From assembly GCF_963576545.1 (NCBI RefSeq), contig NW_026870574.1, positions 248,001 to 312,000 on the forward strand: a stretch of DNA of 64,000 nt, given 5' to 3'. The notes below the pieces were generated by a model. The model had not been told where the DNA came from. It did no database searches and saw nothing but the letters and a program-made list of their open reading frames with translations. Position numbers and translations under genes: made by a program. Numbering within the stretch: position 1 is the stretch's first letter; the number at the start of each line of letters is the position of its first letter. This document shows, in pieces, positions 24,436-34,300 of this stretch. This DNA comes from Limanda limanda. Taxonomy: Eukaryota > Chordata > Actinopteri > Pleuronectiformes > Pleuronectidae.

Positions 24436-24437
24436 TA
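24436..24437. repeat. TA target-site duplication, left copy
   Basis: The A monomer normally reads CTCTTTCTCCTATGTGC. On the left it stops at CTCCTA, where TA is the duplicated dinucleotide. The partner TA is at 28303-28304. Confidence 0.85.
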
Positions 24438-24450
24438 CACTGTAAAAATG
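24438..24450 (+). repeat. Left terminal inverted repeat
   Basis: CACTGTAAAAATG pairs with the complement of 28290-28302, with one mismatch in 13. The following ~200 bp (to about 24650) are AT-rich with motifs such as TTGAGTTAAGTTGGGCCAACTC, which look like the subterminal region of common fish MITEs. Confidence 0.8.
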
Positions 24451-24526
24451 GTAACTAGTAATTGTTGATCTCATAAGAGTTTTCAAATTAAACTGACTCA
24501 GAAATAAGGCTTTGCAATATGCAATC

Positions 24527-24534
24527 TATAAAAT
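24527..24534 (+). promoter_or_regulatory. TATA-like box, possible promoter
   Basis: TATAAAAT lies about 225 bp upstream of the candidate first splice donor at 24758. It is the only TATA-like motif I noticed in a sensible position for the gene model. There is no other evidence for transcription start here, and such motifs are frequent by chance in AT-rich DNA. Confidence 0.2.
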
Positions 24535-24659
24535 CTTGTCTGTCCAGCAATTTTCTCTCATTGTTGTCCTAACTACTATTTTAAATCAGCACAACAAGGA
24601 TTTGTAAATTTTTGAGCAGATTTTTGAGTTAAGTTGGGCCAACTCAGTAGATTCCAGTT

Positions 24660-24757
24660 TAAACCGGTTTTAACGGCTCTCTGCTGAACCTGAGCGACGG
24701 ACATTTTCTGGATGGACAACGCACGGAGCCCACAACAATTTTGCTCAAGAAGGTATG
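24660..24757 (+). other. Possible 5' untranslated exon
   Basis: This is a GC-richer stretch between the AT-rich left end and the hAT relic. It ends GGTATG followed directly by GTAAGTGCG, a near-consensus splice donor at 24758. Splicing to the acceptor TTTTTGCCCTTTAAG ending at 25524 would place the coding start ATG at 25568 in the second exon and would remove the transposon relic as a 767-bp intron. The upstream limit is unknown. This is inference from splice motifs only. Confidence 0.35.
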
Positions 24758-24773
24758 GTAAGTGCGTTTTTAC

Positions 24774-25290
24774 CAGAGGTGTGGACTCGAGTCACATGAC
24801 TTGGACTCGAGTCAGACTCGAGTCATGAATTTGATGACTTTAGACTCGACTTGACAAAATGTAAAGAGACTTGCAACTCGACTTGGACTTGGACATCAAT
24901 GACTCGTGACTTCACTTGGACTTGAACCTTTTGACTTTATAAGACTTGCTCCTTTCCCCAAAACCCAAAGATTAAAAAGTATGTTATTAAGGAACGCTCT
25001 GTTTCTTTCATTGTGTATGTGTTCGTCAGGGTGTAAAGTAACGAAAGGCAAGGCAATTCTCACTGCAGTGGTAGATGCTGCATAGAGTGGATGACGTTCC
25101 CTAACGTGCACATTCAACATATGAAAACTGATCGTAAAGTTCACTGTTCGCGAAAAATATGCGCGACAGGCACAACACTGCACAGGGATCCACTGCGGAG
25201 GGGCTGCAGAGCCGCGGTCTGCAGACCCCTGGCTACGGCGAAAGAGCGATTTGTTTGTTTGTTTACTGCTCCGCCGTTAAAGATTGCGGA
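24774..25290 (-). mobile_element. hAT transposon relic with degraded BED zinc finger
   Basis: The left edge CAGAGGTGTGGACTCGAG looks like a hAT terminal repeat, followed by three GACTCGAGTC palindromes (24784-24793, 24804-24813, 24815-24824) and many ACTTGGACTTG-like units, a dispersed repeat I recognise from several fish genomes. On the minus strand from about 25183 down to 25085 the translation gives C-x2-C (CCAC), then FTISFHMLNVHVRERHP. This resembles the end of a BED zinc finger at the start of a hAT transposase. The frame continues to 24896 without other transposase motifs. No matching right terminal repeat is present, so the copy is truncated; its right limit is a guess. Confidence 0.55.
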
Positions 25291-25414
25291 CATCAAAACA
25301 TTAGTTCGGCTATAATATTAGATCCGCCTCTCATTTCCTCCTCCCGGTTGCGCGCCTGTTATGCCTCCGCGCCGCACCGGTGGAGCGCACCATACAGAGA
25401 ATCACTGCGCTACA

Positions 25415-25567
25415 CAGGGGCGGTCCTAGCATATTTGGCGCTCTATGCAAGAGCCCCCCCCCATTAACAAAAAAAAGTTGAAAAACGGAATTGCAACTTT
25501 CAGACGGTATTTTTGCCCTTTAAGACTGCATTTCATTTAAAAAAAACACAACAACGATCACAACAAC
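25415..25567. repeat. Second transposon edge and gene-proximal spacer
   Basis: CAGGGGCGGTCCTAGCA at 25415 resembles the outer end of another hAT-like repeat family, and its continuation (TTTGGCGCTCTATGCAAGAG, then a run of nine or ten C) looks like repeat sequence. From about 25465 the DNA becomes AT-rich. It contains a good splice acceptor (pyrimidine tract, AG at 25523-25524) and the 43-bp leader before the ATG. Confidence 0.35.
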
Positions 25568-27354
25568 ATGGTGCAAGCATTCGTTTTAGACAGAGTCTCT
25601 CCTCAGGAGAAGGAAAACATAATGATCTGTCAGCCTATGGTATCTGAGGTCCAAGAGAGGTGGCCTGCGCTGTTTTCGTCTCAGGAGGTAAGGATGTCCT
25701 AATTTATTTAGCAATTGTCTTATACAACTACATTGGCTTTTCTTGAAGAAGAACAGTATCTACTGGGGAAATGTGTCAATTCTGTCTTGCCAGTGTTACA
25801 TTTAAATCTATGATCCATTTGATTCTGTGACCTGTCCTAATTTTCTTACCCTAACCATCTCACTCCTATGGAAGCCCATTTCTTCCAGTTAAAGAAAAAA
25901 AAATCCCCATGCTTAATTGAAATTGCAATTACAATTAATTACAATATTTTGTTGATTGTCTTGTTTAGATATCTGAAGAATTTCGGCGTATCACCGGCAA
26001 AGACCTACTGGGGACTTTTAATGCATCTCTTGAAAGATTTGGACCTGGCCTGCTAAAACTCTACCGGACTAAGAAGGGTGGTTTTGGCCAAGAAATGGAA
26101 GACCTCCTTGATAAACTCGATGATCAGGTGAGTGAAGTGCTCCTTTGCCTGGCATTTTTAGAAGAGCATGAATATACTTTCTTATAACAGACACAGAAAA
26201 AGATGTTGGCTGCTGTAAAAACTACCTTAGTGGATATGCTTCAGTAAAAATGGATGTCCGCAGTCCTTCCTTTGTGTTTTGGTGGCATTTGGTTTAACAG
26301 TATTTTAATTTGTTAAAGTAAAGTTGTGTGTGCTTCATCTTCAGTACTATAAAAGATTTCTGATTTTGCATTATGTGTATGTTCAGTACAGTACTATACT
26401 TATTGAAATACTTATTTTCCACTGGATACTCTTTAGACATCTGACATTGTTACACACCGAAAGACAGCAGCACTGAGAGGCTTGCCCATTTTCCTCCGCG
26501 AAGATACCAAAAAGTTTTTCATGAAGTGCTTGGTAAGTACTAGTAACTGTAGCAAAAAGATGAATACTTCAGGCCATGTAGCTAATTCCTCATTCTCATG
26601 AGATGTTTTAAAGTAGTAGTTCATCCAAAATGGAAATATACACCTCCCCAGTGCAGTTTATCAGTGCAGTAATCATATTTCTCTGATTTGTTCATATTTT
26701 CATACATTGTTCACACTAACTTTTTTACAATTCATGTAAATCAACCTCCTTTTCACAAGTTCTACTTCTAAACTACTAAATCTATTTTCAGCTATTACGT
26801 CAGCTATGTTGCCATTGCTTCATCAATTTTCTTTGGCTGTCAGGTTCCAGTGTATAGCTGCCCATTTTCTTCTGCCTTTTTAACATTTCAACTGTTTTTA
26901 GCCGTTATGAAGCCAATCATATCTCAGCCTACAAATTATACTTTTCAGCTTTAGCACGGACCTTCTCAGCATTCACACACATTTTCTTCAGAAAATGCTC
27001 TTTCTAGTTTGTCAAGGTTCAAATGCATCTGTTATTTTTCCTCAGGACACTGACATTTTGGCACCAGTGCTGGAAGGGGCGTCTGTGGCCATCCTCACCA
27101 TCCTAGATGACGAAGCCGACATCTCACATGCTCGAGACCATGCAGTTGTTTTGGAAGCGGGCATCGTGCTGCATGAAATGGAAAACCTCTCCTCTGCGTT
27201 CGCCTACCTCTTTGGCCTTCTATATGCCCTCAATATAAATTACCCCAAACAGTTGAGGTATACATTTGAAGCCATCCAGACTATCTTTTTTGAGCTTGGT
27301 GGCTCTCGGTGCTCCCAGCGCACAAGATCTTTGAAAACGAAACTTTTATTTTGA
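25568..27354 (+). CDS. Four-exon gene segment, SAMD3-like/uncharacterised fish protein C-terminal region
   Basis: Coding exons are 25568-25687, 25969-26127, 26437-26532 and 27046-27354, giving 227 residues. All three introns (281, 309 and 513 bp) are GT-AG and phase 0, and the joined frame has no stop. The start has a favourable context (AACATGG). Exon 1 contains VQERWPALFSSQE, exon 2 EEFRRITGKDLLGTF and a basic-acidic stretch ending DLLDKLDDQ, exon 3 RGLPIFLRED, exon 4 VAILTILDDEAD, YLFGLLYALNINYPKQ and a CSQR-RSLKTKLLF end. This pattern resembles the C-terminal region of large lineage-expanded fish proteins often named SAMD3-like. The assignment is from memory and the molecular function is unknown. 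Family members are usually longer, so this is probably a 5'-truncated copy. No SAM domain or membrane segment is visible. It lies wholly inside the transposon-like insertion. Expression is unproven, and it may be a young pseudogene. Confidence 0.65.
26533..27045 (+). other. Third intron of the gene model
   Basis: The 513-bp intron begins GTAAGTAC and ends TTATTTTTCCTCAG, both strong splice signals. It is AT-rich and I see no other gene, repeat or conserved motif in it. Exon 4 stays open upstream to about 26995, but that extension is intronic. Confidence 0.6.
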
Positions 27355-27681
27355 ATACACATTGTGTATGTGTTTGAATACACATTGTGTATGTGTATGT
27401 GTTTAAATATACATATTGTGGTATGTGTATGTGTTTAAATATACACATTGTTGTATGTGTATGTGTTTAAATATACACATTGTTGTATGTGTATGTGTTT
27501 AAATACACATTGTGTATGTGTATGTGTTTAAATATACACCTTGTTGTATGTGTATGTGTTTAAATATACACATTGTTGTATGTGTATGTGTTTAAATATA
27601 CACATTGTTGTATGTGTATGTGTTTGAATATACACATTGTGTATGTGTATGTGTTTGAATACACATTGTTGTATGTGTATG
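27352..27681 (+). repeat. Minisatellite, ~32-bp unit, about 11 copies
   Basis: The unit GTTTAAATATACACATTG plus TTGTATGTGTATGT is repeated with 27- to 32-bp variants (some lack TT or have TTTGAATACAC). The array begins at the stop codon of the gene model: the TGA lies inside the first TTTTGAATACACATTG copy. It would form the proximal 3' untranslated region. Confidence 0.9.
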
Positions 27682-27767
27682 CAAAAATGGTTAGTCATTC
27701 AATTTGATGTTGCGAACTAATTTGAGAAGAATGTTTTTTTACAAAGGCACTTAACCCGCCTGTTCAA

Positions 27768-27777
27768 AATAAATAAA
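27768..27777 (+). terminator. Polyadenylation signals
   Basis: AATAAATAAA gives two overlapping AATAAA hexamers about 415 bp after the stop codon, past the minisatellite. Another AATAAA lies near 27862. They are consistent with a 3' end for the gene model, but the surrounding DNA is AT-rich, so chance occurrence is possible. Confidence 0.4.
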
Positions 27778-27912
27778 AAAATATAAAGAAATAAAGAAAT
27801 ATTTCAGATAACATTCAGCTGTACTGCGTTTTATTTATTATCTGTTTAGCATTTTATAATAATAAAATTACAGCAACATACATTTTTCTTGATTTATACA
27901 GATAAAATGTAT

Positions 27913-28112
27913 GTTTATTCAACAAGAATATTTGTGTTTGGTGCATCTAGGAATATATGCCATTGAAGGGATAATTGTACGTTTATTCAACAAGAATACC
28001 TATGTTTAAAGGAGGTACAAATGCATGACATTGAGGGGCATAATTGTTTATTAATTCAACAAAAAAATCTGCGTTTGGTGAAGGTAGAAATACATGGCAT
28101 TCAAGCAAGAAT
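27913..28112 (+). repeat. Degenerate ~66-bp tandem repeat, three copies
   Basis: Units begin at about 27913, 27981 and 28046 with GTTTATTCAACAAGAATA or its variant, and each continues with a TTTGGTG-like core, an ACAAATGCATGACATTGA-like block and AATTGT. Spacings are 68 and 65 bp. A truncated fourth start (CTTTATTAGT) follows near 28113. Confidence 0.75.
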
Positions 28113-28220
28113 TTCTTTATTAGTCTCACATGATTATCCTAATTAGGTGAACAAGAAGATCCAAGTTGGCAGAACTCTTTGAAGAACTTGAAAACCTTAG
28201 TTAAGTCAACAACAGCAGGC

Positions 28221-28288
28221 AAAAGTTGAGAAAACTCAAAAATCTCTTGCATCATGTTGCCTTGATATTTTACGTTTTCTCAACTTTT
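28221..28288. repeat. Perfect 15-bp inverted repeat near right end
   Basis: AAAAGTTGAGAAAAC (28221-28235) and GTTTTCTCAACTTTT (28274-28288) are exact reverse complements around a 38-bp loop. The hairpin stops immediately before the right terminal repeat. Subterminal hairpins or repeats are common in MITEs; a role in transposase binding is only inference. Confidence 0.8.
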
Positions 28289-28289
28289 T

Positions 28290-28302
28290 CTTTTTTACAG
28301 TG
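28290..28302 (-). repeat. Right terminal inverted repeat
   Basis: CTTTTTTACAGTG is the inverted partner of the left end at 24438-24450, with 11 consecutive matching bases from the outer edge. Confidence 0.8.
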
Positions 28303-28304
28303 TA
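28303..28304. repeat. TA target-site duplication, right copy
   Basis: TA follows the right terminal repeat and leads directly into TGTGCTTTCATCCC, the continuation of the interrupted A monomer. Confidence 0.85.
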
Positions 28305-31300
28305 TGTGCTTTCATCCCTAACCCTAACCCTAACCCTTCCGAAAGTCGGAGAAGCTCAAGGATGGTACCGATAGATGCGCGCTACCCCATTTAGTGGGGG
28401 TAGAGCCTACTTGCAAGTCTCTCCGACCTTCACAAAAAAAGTTATTCAAGAATATCTCCTCAGATTTGGGGGAATTTCGTCGGTCGACCTCTTCCGAAGG
28501 TCGTACAAGCTCGGGGATGGTACCAATCGATCCGCAGGACCCAAATTAGTCCAGATGCAACCACTTTCCAAGTCTCTCCGACCTTCACAAAAAAAGTTAT
28601 TCAAGAATATCTCTTTCTCCTATGTGCTTTCATCCCTAACCCTAACCCTAACCCTTCCGAAAGTCGGAGAAGCTCAAGGATGGTACCGATCGATGCGCGC
28701 AACCCCATTTAGTGGGGGTAGAGCCTACTTGCAAGTCTCTCCGACCTTCACAAAAAAAGTTATTCAAGAATATCTCCTCAGATTTGGGGGAATTTCGTCG
28801 GTCGACCTCTTTCGAAGGTCGTACAAGCTCGGGGATGGTACCAATCGATCCGCAGGACCCAAATTAGTCCAGATGCAACCACTTTCCAAGTCTCTCCGAC
28901 CTTCACAAAAAAAGTTATTCAAGAATATCTCTTTCTCCTATGTGCTTTCATCCCTAACCCTAACCCTAACCCTTCCGAAAGTCGGAAAAGCTCAAGGATG
29001 GTACCGATCGATGCGCGCTACCCCATTTAGTGGGGGTACAGTCTACTTGCAAGTCTCTCCGACCTTCACAAAAAAAGTTATTCAAGAATATCTCTTTCTC
29101 CTATGTGCTTTCATCCCTAACCCTAACCCTAACCCTTCCGAAAGTCGGAGAAGCTCAAGGATGGTACCGATCGATGCGCGCAACCCCATTTAGTGGGGGT
29201 AGAGCCTACTTGCAAGTCTCTCCGACCTTCACAAAAAAAGTTATTCAAGAATATCTCCTCAGATTTGGGGGAATTTCGTCGGTCGACCTCTTCCGAAGGT
29301 CGTACAAGCTCGGGGATGGTACCAATCGATCCGCAGGACCCAAATTAGTCCAGATGCAACCACTTTCCAAGTCTCTCCGACCTTCACAAAAAAAGTTATT
29401 CAAGAATATCTCTTTCTCCTATGTGCTTTCATCCCTAACCCTAACCCTAACCCTTCCGAAAGTCGGAGAAGCTCAAGGATGGTACCGATCGATGCGCGCT
29501 ACCCCATTTAGTGGGGGTAGAGCCTACTTGCAAGTCTCTCCGACCTTCACAAAAAAAGTTATTCAAGAATATCTCTTTCTCCTATGTGCTTTCATCCCTA
29601 ACCCTAACCCTAACCCTTCCGAAAGTCGGAGAAGCTCAAGGATGGTACCGATCGATGCGCGCTACCCCATTTAGTGGGGGTAGAGCCTACTTGCAAGTCT
29701 CTCAGACCTTCACAAAAAAAGTTATTCAAGAATATCTCCTCAGATTTGGGGGAATTTCGTCGGTCGACCTCTTCCGAAGGTCGTACAAGCTCGGGGATGG
29801 TACCAGTCGATCAGCAGGACCCAAATTAGTCCAGATGCAACCACTTTCCAAGTCTCTCCGACCTTCAAAAAAAAAGTTATTCAAGAATATCTCTTTCTCC
29901 TATGTGCTTTCATCCCTAACCCTAACCCTAACCCTTCCGAAAGTCGGAGAAGCTCAAGGATGGTACCGATCGATGTGCGCTACCCCATTTAGTGGGGGTA
30001 GAGCCTACTTGCAAGTCTCTCCGACCTTCACAAAAAAAGTTATTCAAGAATATCTCTTTCTCCTATGTGCTTTCATCCCTAACCCTAACCCTAACCCTTC
30101 CGAAAGTCGGAGAAGCTCAAGGATGGTACTGATCGATGCGCGCTACCCCATTTAGTGGGGGTAGAGCCTACTTGCAAGTCTCTCCGACCTTCACAAAAAA
30201 AGTTATTCAAGAATATCTCTTTCTCCTATGTGCTTTCATCCCTAACCCTAACCCTAACCCTTCCGAAAGTCGGAGAAGCTCAAGGATGGTACCGATCGAT
30301 GCGCGCTACCCCATTTAGTGGGGGTAGAGCCTACTTGCAAGTCTCTCCGACCTTCACAAAAAAAGTTATTCAAGAATATCTCCTCAGATTTGGGGGAATT
30401 TCGTCGGTCGACCTCTTCCGAAGGTTGTACAAGCTCGGGGATGGTACCAATCGATCCGCAGGACCCAAATTAGTCCAGATGCAACCACTTTCCAAGTCTC
30501 TCCGACCTTCACAAAAAAAGTTATTCAAGAATATCTCTTTCTCCTATGTGCTTTCATCCCTAACCCTAACCCTAACCCTTCCAAAAGTCGGAGAAGCTCA
30601 AGGATGGTACCGATCGATGCGCGCTACCCCATTTAGTGGGGGTAGAGCCTACTTGCAAGTCTCTCCGACCTTCACAAAAAAAGTTATTCAAGAATATCTC
30701 TTTCTCCTATGTGCTTTCATCCCTAACCCTAACCCTAACCCTTCCGAAAGTCGGAGAAGCTCAAAGATGGTACTGATCGATGCGCGCTACCCCATTTAGT
30801 GGGGGTAGAGCCTACTTGCAAGTCTCTCCGACCTTCACAAAAAAAGTTATTCAAGAATATCTCTTTCTCCTATGTGCTTTCATCCCTAACCCTAACCCTA
30901 ACCCTTCCGAAAGTCGGAGAAGCTCAAGGATGGTACCGATCGATGCGCGCTACCCCATTTAGTGGGGGTAGAGCCTACTTGCAAGTCTCTCCGACCTTCA
31001 CAAAAAAAGTTATTCAAGAATATCTCCTCAGATTTGGGGGAATTTCGTCGGTCGACCTCTTCCGAAGGTCGTACAAGCTCGGGGATGGTACCAATCGATC
31101 CGCAGGACCCAAATTAGTCCAGATGCAACCACTTTCCAAGTCTCTCCGACCTTCACAAAAAAAGTTATTCAAGAATATCTCTTTCTCCTATGTGCTTTCA
31201 TCCCTAACCCTAACCCTAACCCTTCCGAAAGTCGGAGAAGCTCAAGGATGGTACCGATCGATGCGCGCTACCCCATTTAGTGGGGGTAGAGCCTACTTGC

Positions 31301-34300
31301 AAGTCTCTCCGACCTTCACAAAAAAAGTTATTCAAGAATATCTCTTTCTCCTATGTGCTTTCATCCCTAACCCTAACCCTAACCCTTCCGAAAGTCGGAG
31401 AAGCTCAAGGATGGTACCGATCGATGCGCGCAACCCCATTTAGTGGGGGTAGAGCCTACTTGCAAGTCTCTCCGACCTTCACAAAAAAAGTTATTCAAGA
31501 ATATCTCCTCAGATTTGGGGGAATTTCGTCGGTCGACCTCTTCCGAAGGTCGTACAAGCTCGGGGATGGTACCAATCGATCCGCAGGACCCAAATTAGTC
31601 CAGATGCAACCACTTTCCAAGTCTCTCCGACCTTCACAAAAAAAGTTATTCAAGAATATCTCTTTCTCCTATGTGCTTTCATCCCTAACCCTAACCCTAA
31701 CCCTTCCGAAAGTCGGAGAAGCTCAAGGATGGTACCGATCGATGTGCGCTACCCCATTTAGTGGGGGTAGAGCCTACTTGCAAGTCTCTCCGACCTTCAC
31801 AAAAAAAGTTATTCAAGAATATCTCTTTCTCCTATGTGCTTTCATCCCTAACCCTAACCCTAACCCTTCCGAAAGTCGGAGAAGCTCAAGGATGGTACCG
31901 ATCGATGCGCGCTACCCCATTTAGTGGGGGTAGAGCCTACTTGCAAGTCTCTCCGACCTTCACAAAAAAAGTTATTCAAGAATATCTCCTCAGATTTGGG
32001 GGAATTTCGTCGGTCGACCTCTTCCGAAGGTCGTACAAGCTCGGGGATGGTACCAATCGATCCGCAGGACCCAAATTAGTCCAGATGCAACCACTTTCCA
32101 AGTCTCTCCGACCTTCACAAAAAAAGTTATTCAAGAATATCTCTTTCTCCTATGTGCTTTCATCCCTAACCCTAACCCTAACCCTTCCGAAAGTCGGAGA
32201 AGCTCAAGGATGGTACCGATCGATGCGCGCTACCCCATTTAGTGGGGGTAGAGCCTACTTGCAAGTCTCTCCGACCTTCACAAAAAAAGTTATTCAAGAA
32301 TATCTCTTTCTCCTATGTGCTTTCATCCCTAACCCTAACCCTAACCCTTCCGAAAGTCGGAGAAGCTCAAGGATGGTACTGATCGATGCGCGCAACCCCA
32401 TTTAGTGGGGGTAGAGCCTACTTGCAAGTCTCTCCGACCTTCACAAAAAAAGTTATTCAAGAATATCTCTTTCTCCTATGTGCTTTCATCCCTAACCCTA
32501 ACCCTAACCCTTCCGAAAGTCGGAGAAGCTCAAGGATGGTACCGATCGATGCGCGCTACCCCATTTAGTGGGGGTAGAGCCTACTTGCAAGTCTCTCCGA
32601 CCTTCACAAAAAAAGTTATTCAAGAATATCTCCTCAGATTTGGGGGAATTTCGTCGGTCGACCTCTTCCGAAGGTCGTACAAGCTCGGGGATGGTACCAA
32701 TCGATCCGCAGGACCCAAATTAGTCCAGATGCAACCACTTTCCAAGTCTCTCCGACCTTCACAAAAAAAGTTATTCAAGAATATCTCTTTCTCCTATGTG
32801 CTTTCATCCCTAACCCTAACCCTAACCCTTCCGAAAGTCGGAGAAGCTCAAGGATGGTACCGATCGATGTGCGCTACCCCATTTAGTGGGGGTAGAGCCT
32901 ACTTGCAAGTCTCTCCGACCTTCACAAAAAAAGTTATTCAAGAATATCTCTTTCTCCTATGTGCTTTCATCCCTAACCCTAACCCTAACCCTTCCGAAAG
33001 TCGGAGAAGCTCAAGGATGGTACCGATCGATGCGCGCTACCCCATTTAGTGGGGGTAGAGCCTACTTGCAAGTCTCTCCGACCTTCACAAAAAAAGTTAT
33101 TCAAGAATATCTCCTCAGATTTGGGGGAATTTCGTCGGTCGACCTCTTCCGAAGGTCGTACAAGCTCGGGGATGGTACCAATCGATCCGCAGGACCCAAT
33201 TTAGTCCAGATGCAACCACTTTCCAAGTCTCTCCGACCTTCACAAAAAAAGTTATTCAAGAATATCTCTTTCTCCTATGTGCTTTCATCCCTAACCCTAA
33301 CCCTAACCCTTCCGAAAGTCGGAGAAGCTCAAGGATGGTACCGATCGATGTGCGCTACCCCATTTAGTGGGGGTAGAGCCTACTTGCAAGTCTCTCCGAC
33401 CTTCACAAAAAAAGTTATTCAAGAATATCTCTTTCTCCTATGTGCTTTCATCCCTAACCCTAACCCTAACCCTTCCGAAAGTCGGAGAAGCTCAAGGATG
33501 GTACCGATCGATGCGCGCTACCCCATTTAGTGGGGATAGAGCCTACTTGCAAGTCTCTCCGACCTTCACAAAAAAAGTTATTCAAGAATATCTCTTTCTC
33601 CTATGTGCTTTCATCCCTAACCCTAACCCTAACCCTTCCGAAAGTCGGAGAAGCTCAAGGATGGTACCGATCGATGCGCGCTACCCCATTTAGTGGGGGT
33701 AGAGCCTACTTGCAAGTCTCTCCGACCTTCACAAAAAAAGTTATTCAAGAATATCTCCTCAGATTTGGGGGAATTTCGTCGGTCGACCTCTTCCGAAGGT
33801 TGTACAAGCTCAGGGATGGTACCAATCGATCCGCAGGACCCAAATTAGTCCAGATGCAACCACTTTCCAAGTCTCTCCGACCTTCACAAAAAAAGTTATT
33901 CAAGAATATCTCTTTCTCCTATGTGCTTTCATCCCTAACCCTAACCCTAACCCTTCCAAAAGTCGGAGAAGCTCAAGGATGGTACCGATCGATGCGCGCT
34001 ACCCCATTTAGTGGGGGTAGAGCCTACTTGCAAGTCTCTCCGACCTTCACAAAAAAAGTTATTCAAGAATATCTCTTTCTCCTATGTGCTTTCATCCCTA
34101 ACCCTAACCCTAACCCTTCCGAAAGTCGGAGAAGCTCAAGGATGGTACCGATCGATGCGCGCTACCCCATTTAGTGGGGGTAGAGCCTACTTGCAAGTCT
34201 CTCCGACCTTCACAAAAAAAGTTATTCAAGAATATCTCTTTCTCCTATGTGCTTTCATCCCTAACCCTAACCCTAACCCTTCCGAAAGTCGGAGAAGCTC

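Larger units (their letters stand above)
1..24437 (+). repeat. Two-monomer satellite array, left block
   Basis: This is an uninterrupted head-to-tail array of monomer A (163 bp, or 157 bp in a shorter variant) and monomer B (155 bp). It starts inside a B unit (about 1-71) and ends 12 bp into an A unit at the transposon insertion. From the spacing of the GTGGGGGTAGAG block I count about 107 A units and 45 complete B units. Ten A units are the 157-bp form and one (near 13536) lacks 2 bp. All units share one orientation. Each B is followed by A. Units differ mostly by single substitutions, so the array is strongly homogenised. GGTACC occurs in nearly every unit, which predicts a KpnI ladder of 155-163 bp. 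Nothing in it looks like a gene. Confidence 0.97.
24438..28302. mobile_element. DNA-transposon-like composite insertion carrying a gene segment
   Basis: This 3865-bp block interrupts one A monomer. It starts CACTGTAAAAATGG, and its end read on the other strand starts CACTGTAAAAAAGA: 11 perfect bases, then a near match. TA flanks both sides, and deleting the block plus one TA restores the canonical satellite unit with no other change. Terminal repeats of this kind with a TA duplication fit a Tc1/mariner-like or MITE-type cut-and-paste element. No transposase for these ends is visible inside, so the element would be non-autonomous. The cargo is a hAT relic, a four-exon gene model and two tandem repeats. 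Alternatively, a small MITE inserted first and later received the gene by separate events. Confidence 0.8.

Noticed and set aside
1..24437. True telomere
   Set aside because: The telomeric hexamer occurs only two or three full times per A unit at a fixed internal site, never as a long pure tract.
24896..25183. Functional minus-strand gene in the insertion
   Set aside because: Only the first part resembles a BED finger. The rest is palindromic repeat sequence without transposase motifs, so it is a relic.
25868..26056. A 62-codon forward frame across the second exon
   Set aside because: It reads exon 2 in a different frame and is mostly intron. The frame joined through splice sites is far more convincing.
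26433..26624. A 63-codon minus-strand frame over exon 3
   Set aside because: It is antisense to a well-supported exon and has no recognisable motif.
26995..27045. Upstream extension of the last exon to an ATG at 26995
   Set aside because: The segment precedes a strong acceptor (TTATTTTTCCTCAG) that joins in phase with exon 3, so it is intronic.
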